Source: Calothrix sp. NIES-4105
Lineage (GTDB): Bacteria; Cyanobacteriota; Cyanobacteriia; Cyanobacteriales; Nostocaceae
Length of the DNA: 64,000 nt
Direction: 5' to 3'
Assembly: GCF_002368415.1 (NCBI RefSeq)
Contig: NZ_AP018290.1
Coordinates: 4,291,614 to 4,355,613, forward strand
This document shows positions 44,971 through 54,495 of this stretch, in pieces. The translations under genes and the position numbers were made by a program. The notes beneath the pieces were generated by a model. That model was given only the letters and a program-made list of their open reading frames with translations, had not been told where the DNA came from and did not search any database. The first letter of the stretch is position 1. Every line of letters starts with the position of its first letter.

Positions 44971-47220
44971 ATGTCTTATATAAAACGGCGCCAATTTTTA
45001 CAATTTGCTGGTTCTGCTTTAGCTACAGCAGGTTTTAGTCAGTTGGATATTATACGTCAATCTGAGCAGTATGGTAAAGTTTTGGGACAAAGTACTCCTC
45101 GTAAACTCGCGCTGCTTGTGGGGATCAATGAATATACTAATGGTATTCCTACTCTCGGTGGTTGTGAACAAGATGTTCTGTTGCAACACGAGTTATTAAT
45201 GCATCGCTTTGGCTTTAAAGCAACAGATATTCTAACTTTGACTAGTAAACAAGCTACACGTCAAGGTATATTACAAGCGTTTAATGAACATTTAATTAAA
45301 CAAGCTAAACCTGGAGATGTAGTTGTTTTCCATTTTTCTGGACATGGTTCCCAGGTACAAGATAAAGACCGTGATACTCCTGATGGCGTAAATGGCACTT
45401 TAGTGCCAGTAGATAGTTCTTTGCCTGAAAATGGTGGTGTCGTGCAAGATATTATGGGACACACACTATTTACACTAATGTATGCGCTACAAACTGATAA
45501 TGTGACGATGGTGTTAGATAGCTGTCACTCTGGAGGTGCGAAACGGGGTAGGTTTAGAGTTCGTTCGCGTTTGGGTGGAAGTGGTTTTCTACCGAGTCCC
45601 GCAGAATTTGAGGAGCAGCGTAAATGGTTAGCTTTAACGGGACTGTCTCAACAGGAATTTATTAATAAACGGCGCCAAAACGTTGCCAAGGGTACTGTAA
45701 TAACTGCTGTTAAGCGCGACCAGTTTGCTATGGACGGTCAATTTAGTGGCTTTGATGCGGGTGTTTTTACTTATGCTTTAACTCAATATCTTTGGCAAAA
45801 AACAGCGAATGAGTCTCTCGGCACTACTTTTTCTAACGTTAATCAAAGTGCTAGAAAAATAGCGTGGGAACAAAGGGGAGGTTTAGACAAGGAACCTGAA
45901 ATTGAATCAAATTTGAAGCCAAATCAAAATTCATCGATATATTTTTCTGCTGTTCAAACTATTCCTGCGGAAGCTGTAATTACTGATGTCAGTGGCGCCA
46001 AAATAGATTTATGGTTGGGTGGAATAGAAGCACAAAGTTTAGACGGGTTTAACGAAAAAGCAATTTTAAATATAGTCGATGCTAAGGGTGAGGCAGGTGG
46101 ACAGGTTCAAATCGAATCACGTACTGGATTAAATGCTAAAGCGAAATTACTCAGTGCTGCGCGCTCTAAACCAAAAAAAGGAACGCTTCTACAAGAAAGT
46201 ATTCGCACTATCCCTAAAAATTTAACTTTGAAAATTGGACTTGATGAGACTTTACTCGATAGTGCTGCCATTACACAAGCGCGCGCAGCACTGCAAGGAA
46301 TAGGACGCATTAAACCAGTTACCGGGCAACAGGAAACGCATTATGTGCTTGGTTCGATGACTAAAGAGAAGTTTCAGCAGTTACAGCGACGAGTTGCCAA
46401 TTTACCTGCTGTTGGTAGTGTTGGTTTATTCTCACCCACTTTAGATGGTATTGTTGCGACTTCGTTTGGAAATGCTGGTGAAACTGTAAATGCAGCAGTT
46501 ACTAGGTTGCAACCTCAATTAAAATCGCTGCTTGCTGGTCGAATTGTTAGCTATATATTAGGTAATACCAGCACTTCAAAGGTTAATGTAGGCGCCAAAA
46601 TGATTGTTGCTGACAGTAAAAAAATCCTCGGTCACGTTTTTACAGCGCGCGGTATCAATAAAAATACAGGCGCCAGTCAACCAAACACACCTGTCAAGTT
46701 ATCAGACCTAGGTATACCAAAATTACCTGTAGGCATGAAAGTCGCTTTCCAAATTCAAAATAATGAAAATGTACCGCTTTATGTCAATATTTTATCTATA
46801 GATAGCAGTGGGAAAATGGATGTAATTTTTCCTCTCGACTGGTCAGCTTCCGTAGGTGATGCTTTGATACAGCCTGGTAAACAAGTTTTAATTCCTGAGT
46901 CAGGAGGGAATAATTCTATCCTCCAAGTTTCTGAACCTTTAGGATTTTCTCTTGCGCTTATTATTGCCAGCACCGCACCTCTACGCGACTCGCTTCGGGT
47001 TTTACAAACACTTGCAGCTTCTAGAGGAATTACAGGTAAACGTAGTTTTATACCAGCAGTTACAGGTGATGAATTTTTGAATCTAACCAATAGTTTAATT
47101 GATGATTTGGATAGAAGTTTTCGCGGTCCCAGCAGTGGGAACACACCGCTTCCAAATAATGTTCGTGGAATTGACGTGAAGAAATTAGCTACAATGTCAA
47201 TTTCATTTGAAGTCGTTTAA
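44971..47220 (+). CDS. Orthocaspase (caspase-family peptidase) with DUF4384
   Basis: 749 aa. Twin-arginine-like start IKRRQFLQFAGSALATAGF points to export. The p20-like domain has the catalytic dyad H125 (HFSGHGSQ) and C185 (DSCHSGG), with acidic pocket residues for Arg/Lys specificity. The C-terminal DUF4384 domain (about 580-690: VAFQIQNNENVPLYVNILSI) is common in cyanobacterial orthocaspases. Likely cleaves after basic residues; role in stress or cell death is inferred from the family. Confidence 0.87.
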   Translation: MSYIKRRQFLQFAGSALATAGFSQLDIIRQSEQYGKVLGQSTPRKLALLVGINEYTNGIPTLGGCEQDVLLQHELLMHRFGFKATDILTLTSKQATRQGILQAFNEHLIKQAKPGDVVVFHFSGHGSQVQDKDRDTPDGVNGTLVPVDSSLPENGGVVQDIMGHTLFTLMYALQTDNVTMVLDSCHSGGAKRGRFRVRSRLGGSGFLPSPAEFEEQRKWLALTGLSQQEFINKRRQNVAKGTVITAVKRDQFAMDGQFSGFDAGVFTYALTQYLWQKTANESLGTTFSNVNQSARKIAWEQRGGLDKEPEIESNLKPNQNSSIYFSAVQTIPAEAVITDVSGAKIDLWLGGIEAQSLDGFNEKAILNIVDAKGEAGGQVQIESRTGLNAKAKLLSAARSKPKKGTLLQESIRTIPKNLTLKIGLDETLLDSAAITQARAALQGIGRIKPVTGQQETHYVLGSMTKEKFQQLQRRVANLPAVGSVGLFSPTLDGIVATSFGNAGETVNAAVTRLQPQLKSLLAGRIVSYILGNTSTSKVNVGAKMIVADSKKILGHVFTARGINKNTGASQPNTPVKLSDLGIPKLPVGMKVAFQIQNNENVPLYVNILSIDSSGKMDVIFPLDWSASVGDALIQPGKQVLIPESGGNNSILQVSEPLGFSLALIIASTAPLRDSLRVLQTLAASRGITGKRSFIPAVTGDEFLNLTNSLIDDLDRSFRGPSSGNTPLPNNVRGIDVKKLATMSISFEVV

Positions 47221-47533
47221 CTTGATATATGATAAATTAAAACCTGATAGTAGGGGCATCCTGAACCGTCACAAAAACCAGTGTAAATACTGATATTGTT
47301 TCTTAACTTCTTATGCCAATATATAAATAATATTAATAATTTTAATTAATCTATCAGGTTATTCTGCCCATTACCCGCAAGCTCACAAGTTATACTTGGC
47401 TCGAAGGATATTTTAATAAAATAGGAGATTCCGGGCACCAGCAGTAGTGCATAACTAGGTGTACGTGAGATATAAGTTTAATTAGAAGCTGACTGTTAAA
47501 AATTTAGTTTATATTTATCTAGTATACAAACTT
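47221..47533. other. AT-rich intergenic region
   Basis: 313 bases without a recognisable gene or strong repeat. It precedes the small TPR-like gene. Confidence 0.4.
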
Positions 47534-47794
47534 ATGGGTAGCAAGATAAACGCTTTATTTGTTGTTCTATTTATTGCCGTCGCAACTCCTGCAACTTTGA
47601 TTCCCACATCTGGAGAAGCTACACAGGTATCGCCTCAAACACCTACTGTACGTAAGGCAAAAGCCAGTAGATTGTTTAAGCAAGGTATTAATCAGTATCA
47701 AAGTAACAAATATCGAGCCGCTTTACAATCTTGGGCACAAGCAATAGCTATTTATCGAGAAACTAAAAAGCCTACAAGTTTACCTTCAAAGTAA
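47534..47794 (+). CDS. Small exported protein with a single TPR-like unit
   Basis: A signal peptide (INALFVVLFIAVATPATLI) then one TPR-type helical pair: ASRLFKQGINQYQSNKYRAA and LQSWAQAIAIYRE. In larger cyanobacterial CHAT/TPR proteins this is the first repeat after the signal, so this 86-aa gene may be a truncated relic or a real mini-protein. The stop is inside the terminator stem. Confidence 0.5.
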   Translation: MGSKINALFVVLFIAVATPATLIPTSGEATQVSPQTPTVRKAKASRLFKQGINQYQSNKYRAALQSWAQAIAIYRETKKPTSLPSK

Positions 47795-47803
47795 ATTGTA
47801 GGC
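47770..47803 (+). terminator. Long hairpin at the end of the small TPR gene
   Basis: GCCTACAA-G-TTTAC pairs with GTAAA-T-TGTAGGC around a CTTCAAA loop. The stop codon at 47792 lies in the descending arm. It probably serves both the plus-strand gene and the convergent hydrolase gene. Confidence 0.65.
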
Positions 47804-47820
47804 CTACGCTAAGTTTTAGT

Positions 47821-48891
47821 TTATACTTTGTCTTTAGGATTTACTGAAGTGAATTGTTGTGGGTGGTTAATGTAGTCATATACGATATGCGAAACCTGAC
47901 GGATAAAAGTTGTTGCTCTCGCATCATGATTTGGTCTTCTAACTAATATTCCTGCTAGGTAACGTTTACCACTTGCCGTCTGAATAATGCCAGCATCACC
48001 AAGAACAAATCGAAGCGTTCCAGTTTTATGAGCAATTACTGCACCTGCTCCTAAACCTGATGGCAGCATACTTTGGTTATGGCAGCGACGCATAATGTCT
48101 AAAATTTGATTACGACTTGCGTCACTAAGTATTTGATTGTTTGCGATTAAGTTTGATAACAGTACTAAGTCTTTAGCGCTGGTGGTGTTTGTACCATACT
48201 CATCAGCTAATAAATGACGTAGTGCGGTGTTTTGTAGTCCAAGGGTGCGAAAACGCTCATTTAATCGATAAAATCCGCCTAAACGGTCAATAATCATGTT
48301 TGTAGCTGTGTTATCACTGATGGTCATCATTTTGGTAGCAGTTTGCAAAACGCTAAACTTGCTGCCAACACGCATGTTTTGCATGTCACCAGAACCACCT
48401 GCTACTAAGTCACGTCGCATTACAAGAGTTTCATCTGGACGAACTCTACCCGCTTCTATTTCTTGGAATAGCGTAATCAATATTGGTAATTTAATTGTAC
48501 TAGCTGCCGGAAATGCTTTATTTCCATTAATATCTATATAGTCACCTGTTTGTAAGTCAACGAAAAACATTCCTGGTGAAAGATAATTGTAGCGACTCAT
48601 GAGCGCTTTAATTTGAGAATTTAACGTTGACATCTCTCTGCCTAAACGCATTTCTCCATTATTCCCAGGATTAACAGGAATATTTGCTGGATTATTTTGT
48701 ATTGTAGGAGGGACAAAGCGAATGCTCGGCAGTGCTGGCAGCGGCGCCAAAATTGTATTATAATTATTATTATCAGCGGCTTGAGGTGAAGATGGTAATG
48801 GTGATGCAGTTGCCATTAAAGGAGAAAATAAAAGTGCAAGGCTACTGAAGTTAGCTAAATGTCTAAATAATTTCATCGTTGAATTTATCAA
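47821..48891 (-). CDS. Exported serine hydrolase, class A beta-lactamase fold
   Basis: Motifs S131-x-x-K134 (ASTIKL), S192-D193-N194 and K289-T290-G291 are all in class A positions. A signal peptide lies in the first 30 residues; ATG 48876 (MKLFRHLANFSSL) is an equally good start. The usual E166-x-x-L-N omega-loop signature is not clear (LADEYGTNTTSAKD), so real beta-lactamase activity is doubtful; it may be a DD-peptidase-like enzyme. Pro-rich linker at about 45-80. Confidence 0.82.
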   Translation of the reverse strand: MINSTMKLFRHLANFSSLALLFSPLMATASPLPSSPQAADNNNYNTILAPLPALPSIRFVPPTIQNNPANIPVNPGNNGEMRLGREMSTLNSQIKALMSRYNYLSPGMFFVDLQTGDYIDINGNKAFPAASTIKLPILITLFQEIEAGRVRPDETLVMRRDLVAGGSGDMQNMRVGSKFSVLQTATKMMTISDNTATNMIIDRLGGFYRLNERFRTLGLQNTALRHLLADEYGTNTTSAKDLVLLSNLIANNQILSDASRNQILDIMRRCHNQSMLPSGLGAGAVIAHKTGTLRFVLGDAGIIQTASGKRYLAGILVRRPNHDARATTFIRQVSHIVYDYINHPQQFTSVNPKDKV

Positions 48892-49235
48892 AGGTTGTGT
48901 GATTTGCTTGGTTGACGTTCATATTTGCTTGACTTGCACCCGAAACTTTAATCCCGTTTTAGAATTAAAAGCGAACCCATCAATTAAATCTTATAAACAA
49001 AATATTGGCAACAAATTCACGAAAGATTTATAATATTCAAAATACTATCGAGTGTTTTTCTATTGCGTGCGCTTGCTTGCCGTAGTTGTTAATTTTCAAT
49101 TTAAACTGCAAAAGTGAAGAATCTGTGAAGTGATACGTTACAACAACAGACTATTAATTTTTTATAAAAGTAAATGTTTTTATTTTAATATTCTGTTAAT
49201 ATCACTTAGTAATTATCCAGTCTGGGCTATAAATA
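48892..49235. other. Divergent intergenic region
   Basis: 344 AT-rich bases with no gene, between the hydrolase (minus) and the Mop gene (plus). No certain ModE-type or other palindrome identified. Confidence 0.4.
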
Positions 49236-49445
49236 ATGAAAGTTAGCGCACGTAATGCTTTGAAAGCAAAAGTGAAAAAAATTATACCAGGTTCTGTAAA
49301 CTCTGAAGTGATTTTGGAAGTTTCACCAGGAGTTGAGATAACATCAATTATTACAAAAGATGCAGTCACATCACTTAATCTAACCGAAGGTGGCGATGCC
49401 TACGCTGTGATTAAATCGAGTGATGTTATGGTCGCTGTTGATTAA
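49236..49445 (+). CDS. Molbindin (single Mop/TOBE domain)
   Basis: 69 aa, one complete Mop domain: SARNALKAKVKKIIPGSVNS, EVILEVSPGVEITSIIT and AYAVIKSSDVMVAVD. Molbindins assemble as oligomers and bind molybdate or tungstate, acting as cytoplasmic stores. Close in sequence to the C-terminal half of the neighbouring RHH-Mop gene, so the two Mop domains are related. Suits a nitrogenase-cofactor neighbourhood. Confidence 0.88.
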   Translation: MKVSARNALKAKVKKIIPGSVNSEVILEVSPGVEITSIITKDAVTSLNLTEGGDAYAVIKSSDVMVAVD

Positions 49446-49470
49446 TAAGTTTATTTTTAACTTATTTTTG
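49443..49470 (+). terminator. Hairpin terminator after molbindin
   Basis: AATAAGTT and AACTTATT pair around TATTTTT; TTTTT follows. It starts at the stop codon. Confidence 0.55.
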
Positions 49471-49498
49471 GCGAACAAATAACCAAACGATATAAAAC

Positions 49499-49529
49499 TG
49501 TAGGGGTATGGCATTGCCGTGCCCCTACA
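49499..49529. repeat. GTAGGGG inverted repeat between convergent genes
   Basis: TGTAGGGGTATGGCA and TGCCGTGCCCCTACA pair with one mismatch. A common type of dispersed hairpin; here it can terminate both convergent genes. Confidence 0.6.
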
Positions 49530-49547
49530 ATTGTTTTAAAGTTAACT

Positions 49548-49991
49548 CTACTCGCTAGCAATAACGATATCTGTAGATTTAATCACAGCGTAAGCTTCTT
49601 TACCTACCTCAAGTTCTAATTCATCTGCTGAGACTCTAGTAATTACAGAAGTTAATTTGACTTTATGCACAACTTCTAACGTTACCTCACTATTGACCGG
49701 GCCATTTTTAACTTCAGTCACGACACCTTTAAGGACGTTACGTGAGCTAACTTTGAGCGGTTTCTTCTCAACGGTTGATTGTTTTGAAGATGTGTCATGA
49801 GTTGGTATCTGTTTCTCTGGCTCGTACTGTTTTGGTATTGATGATTGCGAGTAATTATCAGTAAGATTACGTAATAACTCCCGCAGCACCTCTGTTTTTG
49901 TACGCTGAGAAGAGTGGCAGAACTCCTCAAGGATTTTCCGCTCGTCCTCAGATGTTTGAAATGTTATCCATCCTTGTTCTTTTCTTGGCAT
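49548..49991 (-). CDS. Ribbon-helix-helix plus Mop domain protein, putative molybdate sensor
   Basis: 147 aa. N-terminal MPRKEQGWITFQTSEDERKI to LEEFCHSSQRTKTEVLRELL looks like an RHH DNA-binding domain (strand followed by two helices). A Ser/Lys/Gln linker (about 48-77) leads to a Mop domain (LKVSSRNVLKGVVTEVKNGP to AYAVIKSTDIVIASE). This would join DNA binding to molybdate binding, an architecture different from the winged-helix ModE. Regulatory role inferred; targets may include the nearby nifEN-like genes. Confidence 0.75.
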   Translation of the reverse strand: MPRKEQGWITFQTSEDERKILEEFCHSSQRTKTEVLRELLRNLTDNYSQSSIPKQYEPEKQIPTHDTSSKQSTVEKKPLKVSSRNVLKGVVTEVKNGPVNSEVTLEVVHKVKLTSVITRVSADELELEVGKEAYAVIKSTDIVIASE

Positions 49992-50148
49992 AGTTATACC
50001 AAATTAATTGGTAAGTTGGTTAAAAGTTGGTAGTATATTAGAGACGTGGGGATTTATATGTAAGTTATCTCCCTCTACAGTAGTAGCACAGTCAAGCCCC
50101 ACCTTACTTGTGTCAGTAGGGGCTAGTACTCCACGTCATTAATTTTAG

Positions 50149-50213
50149 TAAGTACGTAGTAGCGCAAAGAGCGTGCGAAAATATAGAGAGCTAGAGCAAC
50201 AACTACGTACCTA
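50149..50213. repeat. MITE-like repeat with TAGGTACGTAGT ends (short copy)
   Basis: TAAGTACGTAGTAGCGC and GCAACAACTACGTACCTA are inverted repeats with about 30 bases between. Same family as 30312-30519. It lies in the 690-base gap 49992-50681, which has no gene but probably contains the promoters of both the RHH-Mop gene and the Crp-family gene. Confidence 0.6.
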
Positions 50214-50681
50214 ACTCATCATAACTTTTGACATAAGCTACTAATGCTCCATGTCAGAATTTACAGTATATATTTTTACTATATAGACACAGAGAGAAGA
50301 GGAAGAGAGATTTAAGATTGGCGCCTAAAAGCCAAAATTAATGACATAGACTACTAATTTAAAAGATGTAATAACAGAAATTAAGACTACTTAGCAAAAA
50401 AATTATAACTTTGGTGTTCCGGATCGTCTGATTATACAAATTGCGCCTTTCTCAGGTTGATATTTCACAGTCAGGCTCAAAGATTTTATGAAGGTACGGC
50501 TGAAATACGAAGTTGTAACAGCGAAAAAAAACATCCCTAAACGATTTATCTACGAAAGAAATATAAAATTTGTATGAACTCATATGTATATTCGATGGTT
50601 TTATCATCAAGATCAGAACTTTTAGTCGTAAACAATACTTACGGGTGTGTTACTTTAATAACAATTAACTGGTAGATATTT

Positions 50682-51248
50682 ATGAATAAGACCTCTGTTA
50701 GAACAAGCAACTCTATTTCAACTAATATTCAACACCGTACTCTTGAGCGTCGTGAATTAATCCCTCAACATGATCAGGTGCTGTGGCAAATTGAAAGAGG
50801 AAGCGTGCGCGCGGTAACTTGGGATGAAAACGGAGTTTATACGACTTTAGGTTATTGGGGGGTTGGTGATATTGTTGGTTATTCCATGACACGTGTTCAG
50901 CCTTATCATCTTGAATGTATAAGTAGCGTGGAATTAACTAGTGTTCCATCAGAAAGTTTGCATGAAAACTTAGACAAATTGTTGTTGCGTATTCAACGAA
51001 CCGAAGAATTAGTAAGTATTGTGAACAGCAAGCGTGTATATACGCGCACATTTAATTTTTTAGTTTGGTTAAGCGAGAAATTTGGTCGTGAGCTACAAGA
51101 GGGTAAGTTGATTGATTTACCCATTACGCATCAAGAAATTGCCGATGTGCTAAATACGACTCGTGTCACTATTACACGTGTACTGCGAGACTTAGAAAAT
51201 GAAGGTAAGTTAAAACGTCATAAACGTTGGCTTGTTATAACCCCATAA
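50682..51248 (+). CDS. Crp/Fnr-family transcription regulator
   Basis: 188 aa. Degenerate cyclic-nucleotide-binding barrel (LWQIERGSVRAVTWDENG, LGYWGVGDIVGYSM), a dimerisation helix, then a winged helix-turn-helix ITHQEIADVLNTTRVTITRV ending LRDLENEGKLKRHKRWL. The phosphate-binding cassette of CRP is missing, so it does not bind cAMP in the usual way; the shape resembles NtcA-like and other cyanobacterial regulators. It lies next to nifEN-like genes and Mop proteins, suggesting control by N, Mo or redox state. Confidence 0.85.
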   Translation: MNKTSVRTSNSISTNIQHRTLERRELIPQHDQVLWQIERGSVRAVTWDENGVYTTLGYWGVGDIVGYSMTRVQPYHLECISSVELTSVPSESLHENLDKLLLRIQRTEELVSIVNSKRVYTRTFNFLVWLSEKFGRELQEGKLIDLPITHQEIADVLNTTRVTITRVLRDLENEGKLKRHKRWLVITP

Positions 51249-51331
51249 ACCGCGCGCACTTGGCGTAGCAAAAAATCACAAAACTGACATCAGAGTGCAT
51301 TTATGTGATATTCACGAATATTTATTATTTC

Positions 51332-52621
51332 TCAAGTTTTGTCTACAATTAAATTAGCAATATCAAATAAAGACTGTATTGCACCTTGATAGCCAACTTT
51401 AGTAGCAAAGATATTACCGAAATGGTCAAAAATCGGAATTCCTTGACGATAAAGAGGAATATTTAAATGTTTTGCAATCACTTCAGCATAAGAATTAGCG
51501 ATTAATAAATCTGAACCTGCTGCGAGTTGTTCAAAATCTTCTAAATCACCAATCGTAACACTTTGAATAGGTATTTTTTCCAGCAGTGGAGAGCGCCCAG
51601 TTGTTACCGCTGCATGAATAGACATTCCCATTGAAATCAGAAAATCAATAGTTAACCAAAGTAAATCTGGTTCTAACGCTACAGCAACTCGCTTACAACT
51701 TAACTTTAGGTGAGTAGAAAGCATTGCTTGCTGTAAATGGCGCCTTTTTTGGCGGTATTTTTCTGGTACGCTATTACCACTGATTTGTACTAACGCATAC
51801 AAAAGTTTATCTGTGGCATCAAGTCCAGTAAATTCAGTAAACACATCGTAAGGGATTTTGAATTTTTGCTGTAATATCCGCGCGCTAGAGCGCATACTTT
51901 CACCAAACGCTAAAGTGAACGTCGAATTGCCAACTAAGCGCAATTGTTCTAAGGTTGTACCCCTGGTGGTAACTCCAGGATTAAAAGTACTATTTAAAGG
52001 ACTATCAAGTAAACCGGATAAGTCAGGTATAACAATTGGGTTTAATTCAAAATCGTGACACATTTCCTTGATTTCTTGTATGTCACCTGGTGTGAAAGCA
52101 GAACTAGCTAAAATTGTTATCTGCTTTGACTGCTGACTATTGCTAAGTACGGGAATTTCTTTGACAATGCTCTCAACTGCTGCTGCGAACCCATCTTGTA
52201 AGGAACCTTTAAAATCTGGTGTTGATACCAAGACCATTGGTAAATTGTTTAGTTCTGGGAGTTGGCGAATTTCTTTTAAAAAACGTCCCATGTCATCACC
52301 TCTAGTTTCGGTCAGTCCAGTGGTACACAGACCAAGAATTTCTGGGTGATGCTGGAGTACTAATGTCAAAATCGCTTGCTTGATACTTTCCTCACAACCC
52401 AAAACCGTCACGACTTCAGTCATTGCTGTTGTTGAAAGAGGAATAAGTTCACCCAAATGTTGGGCTAAAGGAATTTTCGCGAATGTGCTACAGCCAGGAG
52501 AGCCGTGTAGTACGGGCATTACTCCGGCAAACCCCATAAATGCTAGAGTGGCGCCAACAGCTTGACTATGTTTAAGGGGGTTTACTGCTACGGATGTGTT
52601 TGTGATGCTTACAATTGCCAT
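51332..52621 (-). CDS. NifN-like nitrogenase cofactor scaffold subunit
   Basis: 429 aa. NPLKHSQAVGATLAFMGFAG, HGSPGCSTFAK with Cys44 in the position of the single Fe-S ligand of NifN, TTAMTEVVTVLG and LCTTGLTETRGDD. Oriented after the NifE-like gene with an 18-base gap, so one operon. With NifE it would form the alpha2-beta2 scaffold on which the iron-molybdenum or iron-vanadium cofactor is matured. No nifX, nifH, nifD or nifK genes are in the window; a vnfN role is possible. Confidence 0.88.
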   Translation of the reverse strand: MAIVSITNTSVAVNPLKHSQAVGATLAFMGFAGVMPVLHGSPGCSTFAKIPLAQHLGELIPLSTTAMTEVVTVLGCEESIKQAILTLVLQHHPEILGLCTTGLTETRGDDMGRFLKEIRQLPELNNLPMVLVSTPDFKGSLQDGFAAAVESIVKEIPVLSNSQQSKQITILASSAFTPGDIQEIKEMCHDFELNPIVIPDLSGLLDSPLNSTFNPGVTTRGTTLEQLRLVGNSTFTLAFGESMRSSARILQQKFKIPYDVFTEFTGLDATDKLLYALVQISGNSVPEKYRQKRRHLQQAMLSTHLKLSCKRVAVALEPDLLWLTIDFLISMGMSIHAAVTTGRSPLLEKIPIQSVTIGDLEDFEQLAAGSDLLIANSYAEVIAKHLNIPLYRQGIPIFDHFGNIFATKVGYQGAIQSLFDIANLIVDKT

Positions 52622-52639
52622 AATTTAAATGATTATTAC

Positions 52640-53956
52640 TTATTCCCAAGGCGCCGCAAAATTTAATTGCTTCAAAACAGGACTTTTAAAAGCTGTATAT
52701 AATGAGCGTACTGCTTCAGTTATTCCTGTATAACCTGCATGAGTATATTGATTTTGGCTATTTAGGAAAGGTATTTGTGTAATTATTGCGATGTGTTGAT
52801 AACTTATAGGCGCCACTAGCATATCTGCTGCCCAACCTTTAATTGTGTCAATAATTTGATTTGTTTCATTTTCTGGTTGTAAAAAAATTACATCTTTATT
52901 AAGTAATTTTTGAATTTTAACTTTATCTTCTGAGTTTAGTTGCTTGGCAATAGGAATAATATCTACATTCAAATCTTTAGCTATCGAGATGAATGAGAAA
53001 TTACAATTAGCAACATCAATAACAATCCGCTTGTCTTTAAATTGCGAACGATATAAATCAAGTTGGGAGTTTAAATTCTTATTTCGTTCTGCTATTAACT
53101 TTTCGGTTTTTTGTTTCAACTCAGCGTTATTTAGCTTTGCCGCAATATTTCTTAAACAGTTGTTTATTTCTTCTATGCTATACAAAGATTCTTGAATGTA
53201 ACTTATGCCAAACCGCTTTTCCATCTGCTTTGCCATTTTCAGCAGTGGTTTGGAGGAGATAATGACATTAAGTTTTGCCCGATGTGCGTATCGTATTTCG
53301 TTGAATTGACTATTATATGTAATTTTTGCCAAAACTCGAATTCCGATTTTTTCCAATAATAATTCGAGTTCTACGGTGCCACTTAAGGAATTATCGCTAA
53401 TTAAGTTTATATCATAATCGGTAGTAAATCCTGGTTCGGCAGTACCAATAACATGTTGAATTAAAACATCACCCGCAAGACGAATACCTGAATTTTTGTT
53501 ACCAATAAAACCTGGAGAATCTACGGGGATAACAGGAATTCCTAATTTTTCAGTTGCATCATGTGTGGCGCCATTAACATCATCGCCAATCATAGCAGAA
53601 ACACAAGTAGAATACACAAATATTGCTGCGGGATTGTAGCGACGATGCACTTCTAAAATCGCTTTGTACAACTTTTTGGCGCCGCCAAATATAATATCAC
53701 TTTCTTCCATATCGGTAGTAAAGCGAATTTTGTTAAGCATCGCAGTATTATCACTACCAGATGAAAAAGAACCAGCGCAACCAGTCGGACCATGAATTAA
53801 ATGGGCAGCATCTGTAATATTAACTAATGCCCAGAACGCTCCATCAAAAGCACAGTCTTGTTGATTTTGTACAGATGATTTATGCCCATCGGAGAAGTCT
53901 TCTATTTTATCATGACTAGCTTTCATTTTAGTCGTGAATGGGTAGATTTTCGTCAT
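52640..53956 (-). CDS. NifE-like nitrogenase cofactor scaffold subunit
   Basis: 438 aa, shorter than the usual Nostoc NifE because most of the Cys-rich N-terminal extension is missing. Fe-S ligands C35 (QQDCAFDGA), C60 (GPTGCAG) and C118 (VYSTCVSAMIGDD) are kept, with FTTDMEESDIIFGGAKKLYK and HAGYTGITE. The central region (VANCNFSFISIAKDLN) differs from canonical NifE. Partner of the NifN-like gene. Divergence and isolation suggest an alternative-nitrogenase (VnfE-type) scaffold; this is inference. Confidence 0.87.
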   Translation of the reverse strand: MTKIYPFTTKMKASHDKIEDFSDGHKSSVQNQQDCAFDGAFWALVNITDAAHLIHGPTGCAGSFSSGSDNTAMLNKIRFTTDMEESDIIFGGAKKLYKAILEVHRRYNPAAIFVYSTCVSAMIGDDVNGATHDATEKLGIPVIPVDSPGFIGNKNSGIRLAGDVLIQHVIGTAEPGFTTDYDINLISDNSLSGTVELELLLEKIGIRVLAKITYNSQFNEIRYAHRAKLNVIISSKPLLKMAKQMEKRFGISYIQESLYSIEEINNCLRNIAAKLNNAELKQKTEKLIAERNKNLNSQLDLYRSQFKDKRIVIDVANCNFSFISIAKDLNVDIIPIAKQLNSEDKVKIQKLLNKDVIFLQPENETNQIIDTIKGWAADMLVAPISYQHIAIITQIPFLNSQNQYTHAGYTGITEAVRSLYTAFKSPVLKQLNFAAPWE

Positions 53957-54495
53957 CTATAATAAAATAACAATTATGAATATTATGTTATTTGTGTTCT
54001 TTATAAAATTTTTATTTTGTATCAATAATTATTGTTTAACATAACATATATAGCAATCCTAAATCATTTGTAATATTTTAAACATGTATCTTCTTTTTCT
54101 TCCTTTGTGTACGAGCGTGCCTAAGAAAGCGGGAAATCCTCCGGATTATGTGGTTCGTTATAGAGATTTCATTTTTTACTTTGCAATTAGGAATACTATA
54201 GATTGCCTACTATTGAATAAAAGGATACGCTTATTAATCCCCCCTAACCCCCCTTAATAAGGGGGGAAAATAAGTATTTTTAACTCCTTAATAAGCGGGA
54301 AAATAAACATTTTTAGCCTGCTTCCACGCGGGGGGTTGGGGGATAAAACCAATTAAACAAAGTAAGTTGCCATTTCATTTAAATGTAACTTATAATACAA
54401 TACAAGTATAAAAATTTCAGAGAATTTTTATATAAGCGTATAAGCTTACACCTTGAAAACGATTTTTGTCTTGTATAGCGTAAGTAAAGTTTTTT
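53957..54495. repeat. Intergenic region with nested C-rich repeats
   Basis: No gene. About 54087-54165 is a degenerate TTTGTGT...CGGGAAATCCTCCGG...TGTGGTTC repeat; 54237-54267 is a hairpin of CCCCCCTAACCCCCC/AAGGGGGG type, with a partial second copy to 54347 (GCGGGGGGTTGGGGGA). Promoters for the NifE-like gene and the Rieske oxygenase must lie in the AT-rich remainder. Confidence 0.5.
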
